A stretch of 39,488 nt of DNA, from contig JACMMP010000050.1 in NCBI GenBank assembly GCA_014378995.1, positions 1-39,488 of the forward strand. Reading direction: 5' to 3'. Both the position numbers and the translations under genes were made by a program. Below the pieces are notes generated by a model. It did no database searches, was not told the origin of the DNA, and saw nothing but the letters and a program-made list of their open reading frames with translations. Source of the stretch: Hyphomonadaceae bacterium. GTDB lineage: Bacteria > Pseudomonadota > Alphaproteobacteria > Caulobacterales > Aquidulcibacteraceae. Numbering within the stretch: the stretch's first letter is position 1; every line of letters starts with the position of its first letter. Below are positions 1 to 9,377 of this stretch, piece by piece.

Positions 1-909
1 CGTAGGCGTCGCGTCTGCCGGCGCGATCACTTCCCCCGCGGGCGCCATGCTTTCGTCCGGCTCGCGCAGACGCTCGATCCGCGCATCGCGCGCCAGGCGT
101 TCCGTCAGCTGCGTCGATTCCTGATACGCCAGCCACGCCGTGATGCGCGGGCGCAATTGCTCGAGGCTCGGGCCGCCAATCGTGCGGCGGTCATCGACGC
201 GGAAGAGGTGCCAGGTGTCTTCGATCTGGATCGGGCCGATCAATTGGCCGGTCGCGGTCCGCTCGACTTCCTGGCGCATTTGCGGCGTCAGGTCCGAGAT
301 GGCGCGAAAGCCAAGGTCGCCGCCGTCGGGCGCGGTGTTGCGCTCAACCGAAAGCTCGAACGCGAGCGCCTCGAAACGCTCGCCTTGATCGAGCCTTCTT
401 TTGGCCGCGTCGGCAGCTTCACGTGTCGCGAACTGGATATGGCGCAGATGCACTTCGTCACCCTGGCCAAGGCGGCTGGAGTTCTCGCGGTAAAGGCGGT
501 CGATCGTGTCCGTGTCGGCGGCCTTTTGCGCGATTTCTTCGTAGATCGCCGCCGCCAGAACGCGCTCACGCGCGTTCTCCAGTTGACGGCGGATGTCGGG
601 TTGGCGGTCAAGGCCGCGGGCCTCCGCTTCCATGGCGAAGAGGCGGATTTGAATCAATTCTTCGAGCGCGAGCGTGGCGGCGTCGGAATTGGCGTCGAGA
701 TCTTCGGTCTCGGCGATCCACCCGCGCGAGACGGCGTAGTTGCGCACGTCCTCAACATAGACCGGACGCCCGTTTACCGTGGCGGCCACGATCGGATCGC
801 GCACGCCGTCATTATCGCTGCCGGCGTCGCGGCCAAGCCCGCAACCCGCCAGCGCCAGGACGGCGGCGAGCACCAGAGTTTTCAGGGGAACACGCTTCAG
901 CGAGGCCAT
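1..909 (-). CDS. PpiC/parvulin-type peptidyl-prolyl isomerase lipoprotein (3' end outside window)
   Basis: Periplasmic foldase of the PpiC/SurA type, expected to catalyse prolyl cis-trans isomerisation during envelope protein folding. Reading from the ATG at 909 on the minus strand gives 303 codons with no stop before the window edge. The N-terminus is a lipoprotein signal with the lipobox LALAGC, so the mature protein should be acylated and membrane anchored. A SurA-N-like helical region follows. A parvulin domain occupies about residues 135-240, seen in the segments HLRHIQF, FEALAFELSVE and GGDLGF. The extreme C-terminus is missing. It diverges from secA across about 220 bp; a foldase next to the export ATPase fits a secretion neighbourhood. 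Family is confident, substrate unknown. Confidence 0.85.
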   Translation of the reverse strand, partial: MASLKRVPLKTLVLAAVLALAGCGLGRDAGSDNDGVRDPIVAATVNGRPVYVEDVRNYAVSRGWIAETEDLDANSDAATLALEELIQIRLFAMEAEARGLDRQPDIRRQLENARERVLAAAIYEEIAQKAADTDTIDRLYRENSSRLGQGDEVHLRHIQFATREAADAAKRRLDQGERFEALAFELSVERNTAPDGGDLGFRAISDLTPQMRQEVERTATGQLIGPIQIEDTWHLFRVDDRRTIGGPSLEQLRPRITAWLAYQESTQLTERLARDARIERLREPDESMAPAGEVIAPADATPT

Positions 910-1130
910 GCGTTCTGCTCTTTCGCTCAGGGCGCGTGCAAGACCTGCGCCCGTGAGGTCGCATTGACACCGCCTAGGGCCGCTCTTAAGTCTCGCCAGC
1001 GCGCGTGTCGAGAGTGTTTCCGCACCCGGGCGCATCTCGGTGGGACACGAAAAATCCAACGAATTCAGAGTTCTCGCCGCTTACTTTCGCGCCCTGTCAA
1101 GAACGGCGCAGCAACCTTAAGATCGCGCCC

Positions 1131-3839
1131 ATGCTGAACCTCGCAAAGCAGATTTTTGGCTCTTTGAACGATCGCAAGGTGCGCCAATTGCGGCCCATGG
1201 TGGCGCGCATCAATGCGCTTGAGCCCACCTTCGAGGCCCTCTCCGACGAGGCGCTCCGCAACAAGACCAGCGAATACCGTCACCGTCTGGCCCGCGGGGC
1301 CAAAGTAGACGACATTTTGCCCGAGGCCTTCGCCACCGTTCGCGAGGCCTCCAAGCGCACGCTCGGCATGCGCCATTTCGACGTCCAGTTGATGGGCGGC
1401 ATGTTCCTGCACCAGGGCAAGATCGCCGAAATGCGGACCGGCGAGGGCAAGACGCTGGTCGCCACGTTGCCGTGCTATTTGAACGCGCTCGAAAGCCGCG
1501 GCGTTCACGTCATTACGGTGAACGATTATCTCGCCAAACGCGACAGCGAGTGGATGGGCCAGCTTTACCGCTTCCTTGGCCTTTCCGTCGGCGTCATCGT
1601 TCATGGCCTGTATGACAACGAGCGCCGCCAAGCCTATGCCGCGGACGTCACTTACGGCACCAATAACGAGTTCGGCTTCGATTATCTGCGCGACAATATG
1701 AAGTACTCGCTGGGCGAGATGGTCCAGCGCGGCCACCGCTACGCGATCGTCGATGAAGTCGATTCCATCCTGATCGACGAAGCCCGCACGCCGCTCATCA
1801 TCTCGGGCCCGACCGAGGACCGCAGCGAATTCTACAGAACGATGGATGCGATGATCCCGCTCTTGCGCGAGGAGCATTTCGAGCACGACGAGAAGCAGCG
1901 GTCGGTGACCTACACCGAACTCGGCTCCGAGGCGATGGAAGAGATGCTGGCCGAGCGCGGCCTACTGCAAGGCTCGCTCTATGAGCCGGCGAACATCTCC
2001 TTCGTCCACCACGCCAACCAGGCGCTGCGCGCGCACAAGCTGTTCCGGCGCGACAAGGATTACATCGTCAAGGACAACGAAGTCGTGCTGGTTGACGAAT
2101 TCACCGGCCGCATGATGCATGGCCGGCGTCTTTCCGAGGGCCTGCACCAAGCGATCGAAGCGAAGGAGCAGGTCAACATCCAGCCTGAAAACCAGACGCT
2201 GGCGTCGATCACGTTCCAGAACTATTTCCGGCTCTACGACAAGCTTTCCGGCATGACCGGCACGGCGTCGACAGAAGCCACCGAATTTGGCGACATCTAC
2301 AAGCTCGACGTGGTGGAGATCCCCACTAACCGCCCGGTGCAGCGCCAGGACGACGACGACGAAGTTTATCGGACGTCCAAGGAAAAATATAACGCCATCA
2401 TCACCGACATCGAAGAGACGCATAAAAAGCAGCAGCCAGTGCTGGTCGGCACCGTGTCGATCGAAAAATCGGAAACGTTATCGACGCTGCTGAAGCAGCG
2501 CGGCATCCCGCACCAAGTGCTGAACGCGCGCTATCACGAGCAGGAAGCCTCGATCGTCGCGCAAGCCGGCGTGCCGGGCGCTGTCACCATCGCCACCAAC
2601 ATGGCCGGCCGCGGCACCGATATTCAGCTCGGCGGCAACCTCGATATGCGCGTGAAGGCTGCGCTGAAGGGCGACGAAGCGCCCGATCAGATCGCCGCGC
2701 TCCGCCGCGAGATCGTCGTCGATGTCGAAAACAAGAAGCGCATCGCGATCGAAGCGGGCGGTCTCTACGTGCTGGGCACCGAGCGCCACGAAAGCCGCCG
2801 CATCGACAATCAGCTGCGCGGCCGCACCGGCCGTCAGGGCGATCCGGGCAAGTCAAAATTCTACATCTGCCTCGAAGACGATCTGCTGCGCATCTTTGCC
2901 GCCGACCGCCTCGACGCGATCATGCGCGGCCTCGGCATCCAAGAAGGCGAGGCCATCGTCCACCCGTGGATGAACAAGGCGCTGGAAACCTCGCAAAAGC
3001 GCGTCGAACAACGCAACTTCGAAATCCGCAAGAACTTGCTGAAATACGACGACGTCATCAACGACCAGCGCAAGGCGATCTTCGAACAGCGCATCGAATT
3101 CATGCGCACCGCCGATGTCGCGCCGATCGTGAAGGATATGCGCCACGACGTGGTCGAAAAGCTGGTCTGGCGGCACATGCCGGAGAAGGCCTATCCCGAA
3201 CAGTGGAATACGCCGGAGCTGATGATCGAAGCCGAGGAAATCTTCGGCTTCAACTCGCCCGTCGATCGCTGGGCCGCCGAAGAGGGCATTGCGCAAGCCG
3301 AAATCATCGAGCGGCTGACGCGCGAAGTGGATCAAGCCTACGCCCAGAAGGCCGCCATGCTCGGCCCCGAGCGTCTGCGCGCGGTGGAAAAGCAAGTGCT
3401 GCTCAGCGTCGTCGATATGCGCTGGCGCGAACACCTCTCATTCCTGGATCACTTGCGCTCGGTCATCCACTTGCGCGGGTACGCCCAGCGCGATCCGCTG
3501 AACGAGTTCAAGACCGAAGCCTTCACCTTGTTCGAGCGCATGCTGCTCGATCTGCGCACGACGATCACGCGCATGCTGCTGCGTCTGCAAATCGGCCAAG
3601 CGGAAGACCAGCTGCCGAAGCCGCAAATGCCGACGCAGGTGTACGAAATCCACCAGAACCCCGACACCGGCGAAAACGAAATGGTGCCGCCGCGGGACGC
3701 CCCATCCTTGGCGCCGGACGGCTTCGACCGTCACGATCCAACCACCTGGGGCAGGGTTTCGCGCAACGCCCCGTGCCCGTGCGGCTCCGGCAAGAAGTTC
3801 AAGTATTGCCACGGCGCCGCCGAAGCGGCGACGGCTTAA
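1131..3839 (+). CDS. secA: Protein translocase ATPase SecA
   Basis: Motor ATPase that drives unfolded preproteins through SecYEG. The 902-aa product has the full family layout: Walker A in [11 protein letters not shown], the DEAD-like box in [19 protein letters not shown], the preprotein cross-linking domain, the second nucleotide-binding fold with [14 protein letters not shown] and [12 protein letters not shown], the scaffold/wing domains and the C-terminal zinc motif [13 protein letters not shown] used for SecB and lipid contact. The ATG at 1131 gives the usual N-terminus ([15 protein letters not shown]); an in-frame extension upstream has no family resemblance. The Shine-Dalgarno is weak (TAAGA). 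Alone on this strand, convergent with the M20 peptidase gene. Length is normal and no damage is seen. Confidence 0.98.
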   Translation: MLNLAKQIFGSLNDRKVRQLRPMVARINALEPTFEALSDEALRNKTSEYRHRLARGAKVDDILPEAFATVREASKRTLGMRHFDVQLMGGMFLHQGKIAEMRTGEGKTLVATLPCYLNALESRGVHVITVNDYLAKRDSEWMGQLYRFLGLSVGVIVHGLYDNERRQAYAADVTYGTNNEFGFDYLRDNMKYSLGEMVQRGHRYAIVDEVDSILIDEARTPLIISGPTEDRSEFYRTMDAMIPLLREEHFEHDEKQRSVTYTELGSEAMEEMLAERGLLQGSLYEPANISFVHHANQALRAHKLFRRDKDYIVKDNEVVLVDEFTGRMMHGRRLSEGLHQAIEAKEQVNIQPENQTLASITFQNYFRLYDKLSGMTGTASTEATEFGDIYKLDVVEIPTNRPVQRQDDDDEVYRTSKEKYNAIITDIEETHKKQQPVLVGTVSIEKSETLSTLLKQRGIPHQVLNARYHEQEASIVAQAGVPGAVTIATNMAGRGTDIQLGGNLDMRVKAALKGDEAPDQIAALRREIVVDVENKKRIAIEAGGLYVLGTERHESRRIDNQLRGRTGRQGDPGKSKFYICLEDDLLRIFAADRLDAIMRGLGIQEGEAIVHPWMNKALETSQKRVEQRNFEIRKNLLKYDDVINDQRKAIFEQRIEFMRTADVAPIVKDMRHDVVEKLVWRHMPEKAYPEQWNTPELMIEAEEIFGFNSPVDRWAAEEGIAQAEIIERLTREVDQAYAQKAAMLGPERLRAVEKQVLLSVVDMRWREHLSFLDHLRSVIHLRGYAQRDPLNEFKTEAFTLFERMLLDLRTTITRMLLRLQIGQAEDQLPKPQMPTQVYEIHQNPDTGENEMVPPRDAPSLAPDGFDRHDPTTWGRVSRNAPCPCGSGKKFKYCHGAAEAATA

Positions 3840-3934
3840 GGCTCGCGCCTACGACCGCCGCACTTCTAGCGCCGCAGCGCGTTTGGCGGCTTTCGCCGGG
3901 TCATTGTCGAACTTTACGAATGTCTCGCTGTCGG

Positions 3935-3958
3935 CCGCACTGGCCATGTGCAGTGCGG
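3935..3958 (+). terminator. Hairpin between convergent secA and the M20 peptidase gene
   Basis: A perfect 8-bp stem (CCGCACTG / CAGTGCGG) with an 8-nt loop lies in the 136-bp gap between the two convergent stop codons. A TTTT run follows about 11 nt later on the plus strand, which is farther than in a classical intrinsic terminator. It may serve either or both genes. Confidence 0.45.
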
Positions 3959-3975
3959 AGCGTCGCGCGGTTTTC

Positions 3976-5376
3976 TCATTGCGGCCCCGCAAGTTCGGTT
4001 AGCAGCACGCGCCAGTGCGCGAGGCCGTTATAGAAGCCGTCGACCGGAATACGTTCGTTGAGGCCGTGCGCGGCGTAATCGTGTTCGTTCATGAAGACGC
4101 CGCCAACGCCGTAAGTCGGGATGCCGGCGGCGCGGAAATAGAGCCCGTCCGTGGCGCCTGACGACATGTAAGGCGAGATCACCGTTCGCGGATGCTGCGC
4201 ATGCACCGCGCGTGTGACTGCTTGCACCAAATCTGGCCGCAGCGGCGAAGCATCGGTCGCGCTTGAAGGCCCAAGCTGCGCCACATCGACATGCGCGCCT
4301 GCGATCGCGCGCAGCTCGGCCATCACGCTCTCGACCGAGACGCCCGGAAAGATGCGGCAATTTACGGTTGCGACGGCGGTTTGCGGCAGCGCGTTTTCGG
4401 CGTGGCCGCCCGAGAGCATGGTCGCGACGCACGTCGTGCGCAGCTGCGGCGCAGTGTAAGGATCGCGCAGCAATATGCGTGCGGCGACGCGGTCGCCTGG
4501 ACGTTCAACGAAGCGGCGCAGTGCGTTGGCGCGTTCGCCGCTCGTTGTGCCGATTTCGTTGCGGAAGCTCTCGATCGTGGTGTCGTTCCACATCACCGGA
4601 AACTGGAATACCCGAAGCCGCGAGAGTGCGTCGGCGAGATGATAGATCGCGTTGTCAGGCGCCGGCGCCGACGAATGCCCACCTGGATTGCGCGCCGTGA
4701 AGGTAAAGCTCGCATAAGTCTTTTCCGCCGTTTGCAGGCCGTATCCCACACCGCGCCCGTCTGCGCCCGTTTGCCCGCCGCCGGCGTCGGAATTGAGCGC
4801 GAACTCCGCCTCGGCGATCAGCGCGCGGTGCGTGGTGAGAAGGGCCTGCGTCGTGGCGCCGGTGGTTTCCTCATCGCCCGAGAACCAGAGCATGAGGTCC
4901 CGTGTCGGGCGGAAGCCTTCCGCGCGCAACGTCAAGAATGTCGAGGTGAGCTGAACTACGCCTGCTTTATTGTCGAGCGTGCCGCGCCCGAAGAAAAAGC
5001 CATTCTCCTCCACCATCGTGAACGGATCGCGCTCCCAGTCCGTGCGCAGCGCCGGCACCACGTCCATGTGCGCGAGCAGCAGGATTGGCCGCCCGCCCGA
5101 ACCATCGCCGCGATAGCGCACCAGGAGGCCGGCCGTTTCGCCGACGCGCAGCACGTGCACGTCATCTGCGGCAAAGCCGCCGGCGCGGAAGCGAGCCGCG
5201 AGCTCGTTCGCCATCAAGACGTTCTGCGCTCCGGTCGAAGTGTCGAGCGCGACGACGCGTTCGTAGATTTCGCGCGCTTGCGCCCGCTGGGCCTCGCTCG
5301 GCGTTTGCGCCGCGGCGTTGACGGCGAAGCAAAACACAAGGGCGCCGGTCAGGCGCCCGCACCATTGGCGAAGCAT
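3976..5376 (-). CDS. Secreted M20-family metallopeptidase (acetylornithine deacetylase/carboxypeptidase type)
   Basis: Zinc amidohydrolase of the M20/M28 clan, probably hydrolysing a peptide or N-acyl amino acid in the periplasm. The 466-aa product starts with a signal peptide ending near AVNAAAQ. Metal ligands are visible: H103 and D105 in LLAHMDVVP, the bridging D135 in GRGTLDNKAG, and the general-base pair E169-E170 in FSGDEE. A dimerisation domain insert follows (PGGHSSAPAPDNAIY). The C-terminal segment YAAHGLNERIPV carries the last conserved His. The length fits secreted M20 dipeptidases with a 'YgeY/carboxypeptidase PM20D1-like' layout. It diverges from the O-antigen ligase gene over 77 bp. 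Family is confident, substrate not determinable. Confidence 0.9.
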   Translation of the reverse strand: MLRQWCGRLTGALVFCFAVNAAAQTPSEAQRAQAREIYERVVALDTSTGAQNVLMANELAARFRAGGFAADDVHVLRVGETAGLLVRYRGDGSGGRPILLLAHMDVVPALRTDWERDPFTMVEENGFFFGRGTLDNKAGVVQLTSTFLTLRAEGFRPTRDLMLWFSGDEETTGATTQALLTTHRALIAEAEFALNSDAGGGQTGADGRGVGYGLQTAEKTYASFTFTARNPGGHSSAPAPDNAIYHLADALSRLRVFQFPVMWNDTTIESFRNEIGTTSGERANALRRFVERPGDRVAARILLRDPYTAPQLRTTCVATMLSGGHAENALPQTAVATVNCRIFPGVSVESVMAELRAIAGAHVDVAQLGPSSATDASPLRPDLVQAVTRAVHAQHPRTVISPYMSSGATDGLYFRAAGIPTYGVGGVFMNEHDYAAHGLNERIPVDGFYNGLAHWRVLLTELAGPQ

Positions 5377-5453
5377 GAAAATTCCCTGTTCGTTGCGGCC
5401 ATGCTGGGCGGCGGTTAGCGCTTTGGCAAGAGATTGGGCGCAGGGCTAGGCGC

Positions 5454-6704
5454 ATGTCGCTCGCGCACGCGCCCGCAGCTCACGCCGCCGCGCCGTCTTT
5501 GACGCGCTGGGAGCCGGTCGCGGCCGCCATCTGTCTCGCGCAATTCACCGAGCCGTTCTTCGCCGCCCTTGCGCAAAGTCAGGGCGCCGCCGAGCCGCCC
5601 GGCTATGCGCGGCTCTTATTCATTCCGGTTTACGCCTTTCTCGCCTGGGCGATCTGGCGCGACCGCGCGCAGGCTTGGCGTACCGCACGCGCCGCGCCTT
5701 TGCTGATGGGCTTGCTCGGTCTTTGCTTTGTATCGACGCTCTGGTCGATCGATAGCGGCGCGACGCTTCGCCGATCCGTGTGGCTCGCGCTCAACATGGG
5801 CTTTGGCCTCTATCTCGCCTGGCGCTACGATTGGAAGACGCTGCTCAACGTGCTTGGCGGCGGCTTTATTCTGCTCATTGCCGGCTCATTCGCGCTTGGC
5901 CTCTTAGCGCCCAGCATCGGCCGCATGACGTTCGAACATCCCGGCGCCTGGTCGGGCCTATGGACGCACAAGAACACGCTCGGCGGCATCATGGCGCTCG
6001 GCGTCGCCATCTGCGCGGGCGCTGCGATCGTGACGCCCGAACGCCGCAAGCTCTGGATCGCCATGGGCTTCGCCGCGTTTGCGCTGGTGTTGCTCTCGAC
6101 GTCGAAGACGGCGCTGCTCGCTTCAATGCTCGGCCTCGGCGTGATGGCGCTGGGCGCGCTGATCCGGCGCGGCCCGCTGCACACGCTCTTCGCGGCAACC
6201 GCGGTCGTTGTCGGCGCCATCGTCATCGCCGGGCTCGTTCTGCTCGCGCCCGATCTCATCGTCGCCGCACTTGGCCGCGATCTGACGCTCACTGGCCGCA
6301 CCGATATCTGGGAAGCTTCCGCGCGCTTCGTGCAGTCGCAGCCTTGGCTCGGCTACGGCTATTACGCGTTCTGGCTGCCCGATAACGGCCCGGCCTATTG
6401 GGTGCGGGACGCGGTGCAATGGCAAGTCGCTTCCGCGCACTCCAGCTGGCTTGAGACCGCGCTCGGTCTAGGCCGTGTCGGCGTTGTGCTGTTTGCGCTA
6501 CAACTCCTCGCCACGCTCCGCCGCGGCGCCGCCGCGACGATGCGCGCCGACGCTGGGCTCTGGGCGCCGGCATTCCTGGCGGCGTTCGCGCTTTACACAT
6601 TGAGTGAAAGCCACGCGCTGCAGGCCAACAATTTGTTCTGGACCATCTACGTAGCCGTCGCCGCGCGGCTCGCTCTTGATGAACGCGCAAGAAAGCACGC
6701 ATGA
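5454..6704 (+). CDS. O-antigen ligase/polymerase family membrane protein (Wzy_C/WaaL type)
   Basis: Polytopic inner-membrane protein of 416 aa with roughly ten hydrophobic helices. The family signature is the periplasmic stretch EHPGAWSGLWTHKNTLGG, typical of O-antigen ligase/ExoQ-like proteins that transfer or polymerise undecaprenyl-linked glycans. A large periplasmic loop follows around residues 280-330 (LTGRTDIWEASARFVQ, WLGYGYYAFW). No glycosyltransferases or other polysaccharide genes are nearby, so whether it acts on LPS, exopolysaccharide or a protein glycan cannot be told. Its TGA overlaps the ATG of ruvC by 4 bp (ATGA), implying translational coupling with an unrelated DNA-repair gene. 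Confidence 0.85.
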   Translation: MSLAHAPAAHAAAPSLTRWEPVAAAICLAQFTEPFFAALAQSQGAAEPPGYARLLFIPVYAFLAWAIWRDRAQAWRTARAAPLLMGLLGLCFVSTLWSIDSGATLRRSVWLALNMGFGLYLAWRYDWKTLLNVLGGGFILLIAGSFALGLLAPSIGRMTFEHPGAWSGLWTHKNTLGGIMALGVAICAGAAIVTPERRKLWIAMGFAAFALVLLSTSKTALLASMLGLGVMALGALIRRGPLHTLFAATAVVVGAIVIAGLVLLAPDLIVAALGRDLTLTGRTDIWEASARFVQSQPWLGYGYYAFWLPDNGPAYWVRDAVQWQVASAHSSWLETALGLGRVGVVLFALQLLATLRRGAAATMRADAGLWAPAFLAAFALYTLSESHALQANNLFWTIYVAVAARLALDERARKHA

Positions 6705-7198
6705 CCGCCACGCTCATCCTCGGCATCGATCCCGGCCTCAATCGGTGCGGTTGGGGATTGGTCTTGAGTGAAGGCTCGCGCCTCACGCACATCGCGCACG
6801 GCGTCATCAAGCCGCCGCCGCAACAGCAGCTCGCCTCGCGCCTGCATGACGTGTTCGAGGGTCTTTGCGCGGTGATTGAAGAGCACGGCCCGCACGAAGC
6901 GGCGGTGGAGGAGACGTTCGTCAACTCCAACGCCCGCGCCGCGCTCATCCTCGGCCAGGCGCGGGGCGTCGCGCTAGCGGCCGCGGCGCGCCGTGGTCTC
7001 CTGGTCGCCGAATACGCGCCGACCACGATCAAGAAAGCCGTCGTCGGCTCCGGCGCCGCCGACAAAACGCAAATCGCGTTCATGGTCCGGCGCCTCTTGC
7101 CCACCGCTGGCGACGTCACCGCTGACGCCGCGGACGCGTTGGGCGTTGCGCTCTGCCACGCCGCTCACGGCGGCTTTCGCAAACGCGCCGGCCTCTGA
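6701..7198 (+). CDS. ruvC: Crossover junction endodeoxyribonuclease RuvC
   Basis: Holliday-junction resolvase that cuts junctions placed by RuvAB. The 165-aa product starts with the RNase H-fold motif LGIDPGLNRCGWG (first catalytic Asp). It continues with AAVEETFVNSN (catalytic Glu) and ends with DVTADAADALGVALCH, which holds the last two acidic residues. The length is typical. Start is the ATG within the ATGA overlap with the preceding O-antigen ligase gene. Unlike most genomes, ruvA and ruvB are not adjacent: they lie about 6.2 kb and 11.4 kb downstream on the same strand. Confidence 0.97.
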   Translation: MTATLILGIDPGLNRCGWGLVLSEGSRLTHIAHGVIKPPPQQQLASRLHDVFEGLCAVIEEHGPHEAAVEETFVNSNARAALILGQARGVALAAAARRGLLVAEYAPTTIKKAVVGSGAADKTQIAFMVRRLLPTAGDVTADAADALGVALCHAAHGGFRKRAGL

Positions 7199-7271
7199 GG
7201 GAACTTTCGGGCCGGCGTTGCGCTCTGCGAGAGGCGGAGGGTATCTTACCGCCGACACTGCAGCGGTGGTC

Positions 7272-9215
7272 ATGACGCAGGATAGCAAAACATCAGCCGA
7301 CGACGCCGATATCGGCGTGCTGCTCAATTCCCTGCGTCTGTCCGAAGCGCGCTTGCGCGGCGTTCTCTACAGCATCTCCGACGGCTTCTACGCCGTCGAT
7401 CGCAACTGGCGCTTCACCGAATTTAACCCGGCGGCTGAGGCGTATTTCCGCATCCGCCGCGAGGACATTATCGGCCGCGTCATCTGGGAGATGATCCCAG
7501 GCGCCAGCGAAGAGTTCAAACAGCTCCTCCGCGCCGCGATGGATGGCGCGCCGATGGCGACACTGGAAGCGCAGTCGCTCTATCGCCCTGATCGCTTCGT
7601 CGAACTGCGCATCGCGGCGACGGAGGAGGGCCTTTGCGTCGCCTTGACAGACATCACCGAACGCAAGCTCGCGCATCAGCGTCTCGAAGCCGCCGTCGCT
7701 GAACGCACCGCGGCGCTGGCCGCCAGCGAAACGCGCCTGCGCACCATTCTGGAGACGACGAACCTCTTCATAGGTCTCATCGCGCCGGACGGCGCTGTGC
7801 TCGACGCCAACGCCGCATCACTCGGCGGCATGGGCCGCGACAAGGCGGACGTAATCGGCATGAAATACTGGGACACGCCATGGTTCACGGCGACACCCGG
7901 CATGAGCGAAGCCGTCCGCGAGGCGGTGGAGCAAGTCGCCGCTGGCGCCATCGTCACCCGCACGATTGCCCTCAACCTCCCCGATGGGGTCCGCTCGTTC
8001 GACTTCTGCATCCGCCCGGTGAAGGACGAAACCGGCGCCGTGATCGCGATCGTGCCGGAGGCCAGCGAAATCACCGCCCGCCTCAAGGCTGAGGAGCATT
8101 TGCGCCAAGCCCAGAAGCTCGAAGCCGTGGGCCAGCTCACCGGCGGCATTGCCCATGACTTCAACAACCTGCTGATGGTGATCGCTGGCGGCCTCAACAT
8201 GCTGGACCGTTCCGGCGACCAGAGCCGGCGCGAAATGCTGATGTCGCGCATGCGCGACGCCGTCGATCGCGGCGCCAATTTAACGCGCCAATTGCTCGCG
8301 TTCTCGCGCCGCCATCAGCTCAACCCCGAGCCGATCCGGATTAGCGACTATCTCAGCGGCCTGAACGATCTCCTCGGCCGCAGTCTCGGCGTCAACGTGC
8401 GCGTGGCGATCGATACGCCAACCGATGTCGCACCCGTGTTTACCGATCGCAACGCGCTGCAACTCGCCATCCTGAACCTCGCTGTGAATGCGCGCGACGC
8501 CATGAACGATAAGGGTGTCGTCACCATTCGCGCACGCGATGGCGCGCCGGACGATCCGGCCGCGGCGTTCGTCAGTATTTCCGTGATCGATTCTGGCGCC
8601 GGCATGACGCCGGATGTGTTGGCGCGCATCTTCGAGCCTTTCTTCACCACCAAGGAAATCGGCAAGGGCTCGGGACTTGGCCTAGCGCAAGTGCACGGCT
8701 TCGCCGAACAGTCCGGCGGTCGCATCGACGTCGTCACCACACCAGGGCAGGGCACCTCGATGACGTTAGTGCTCCCGCGCGCTGAGATCGACCCCGCGCA
8801 CGTCGAGCAGCAGCTTGCGCCTGACAATCCCACGCGTGCGCACGAGCCGAAGGGCGCCGTCTTGCTGGTTGAGGATGACGATGAAGTCGCGGCCGTCACC
8901 GGCGAGATGCTCGAGCATCTTGGCTGGCGCGTCACCCGCGTCGCCAGCGCCGAAGCCGCTCTCGGCGCGCTCGGGCGTGAGGCCGCCTTCAACCTGATTT
9001 TCTCTGACGTCATGATGCCAGGCGGCCAGAACGGCATCGAACTCGCGCGCCGCGTGCGCGCTCGCCCATCGGCGCCTCCAATTGTGCTGACCAGCGGCTA
9101 TGCGGAATCGGTTCGGTCGGAAGCCGAGCGGGCAGGCGTCGCCCTGCTGCCGAAGCCGTTCGACATTGACGCGCTAGCCGCCGCTCTTGACGGCGCGCGC
9201 GCCATTTCCGCCTGA
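7272..9215 (+). CDS. Hybrid sensor histidine kinase (PAS-PAS-HisKA-HATPase-REC)
   Basis: Cytosolic hybrid kinase of 647 aa with no transmembrane segment. In order: a PAS domain (about residues 25-135, SDGFYAVDRNWRFTEFN), a second PAS (about 150-270), a HisKA dimerisation helix with phospho-acceptor H295 in GGIAHDFNNLL, a HATPase_c domain with an N box near residue 404 (NLAVNARDAM) and G boxes (GAGMTP, GKGSGLGLAQ), and a C-terminal receiver with predicted phospho-Asp D579 (FSDVMMPG). This layout matches FixL/CckA-like hybrid kinases that pass phosphate to a phosphotransfer protein or use the receiver for feedback. The ATG at 7272 was chosen because the in-frame extension upstream overlaps ruvC and has no domain content. 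No response regulator with a DNA-binding domain is adjacent. Confidence 0.92.
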   Translation: MTQDSKTSADDADIGVLLNSLRLSEARLRGVLYSISDGFYAVDRNWRFTEFNPAAEAYFRIRREDIIGRVIWEMIPGASEEFKQLLRAAMDGAPMATLEAQSLYRPDRFVELRIAATEEGLCVALTDITERKLAHQRLEAAVAERTAALAASETRLRTILETTNLFIGLIAPDGAVLDANAASLGGMGRDKADVIGMKYWDTPWFTATPGMSEAVREAVEQVAAGAIVTRTIALNLPDGVRSFDFCIRPVKDETGAVIAIVPEASEITARLKAEEHLRQAQKLEAVGQLTGGIAHDFNNLLMVIAGGLNMLDRSGDQSRREMLMSRMRDAVDRGANLTRQLLAFSRRHQLNPEPIRISDYLSGLNDLLGRSLGVNVRVAIDTPTDVAPVFTDRNALQLAILNLAVNARDAMNDKGVVTIRARDGAPDDPAAAFVSISVIDSGAGMTPDVLARIFEPFFTTKEIGKGSGLGLAQVHGFAEQSGGRIDVVTTPGQGTSMTLVLPRAEIDPAHVEQQLAPDNPTRAHEPKGAVLLVEDDDEVAAVTGEMLEHLGWRVTRVASAEAALGALGREAAFNLIFSDVMMPGGQNGIELARRVRARPSAPPIVLTSGYAESVRSEAERAGVALLPKPFDIDALAAALDGARAISA

Positions 9216-9377
9216 ATTCGTCGCATTTGGGGTCCCAGTCGGGAAACTTCGTCGGGTGAGCCGCGTTGGCGTCCATAAGTTCCCGCTTGTTGCGGGCTAA
9301 CGCGTGCGGGGTGTTCCAGCGGGGGCCACCTGTCGCAAGCGTGCGGCCGGCGGGAGTCAACGCGTCGGGCTGACTCA

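Noticed and set aside
157-1137. Long plus-strand open frame across the window start
   Set aside because: It is antisense to the PpiC lipoprotein gene, which has a lipobox and parvulin motifs; the plus-strand translation is Arg-rich with no family features.
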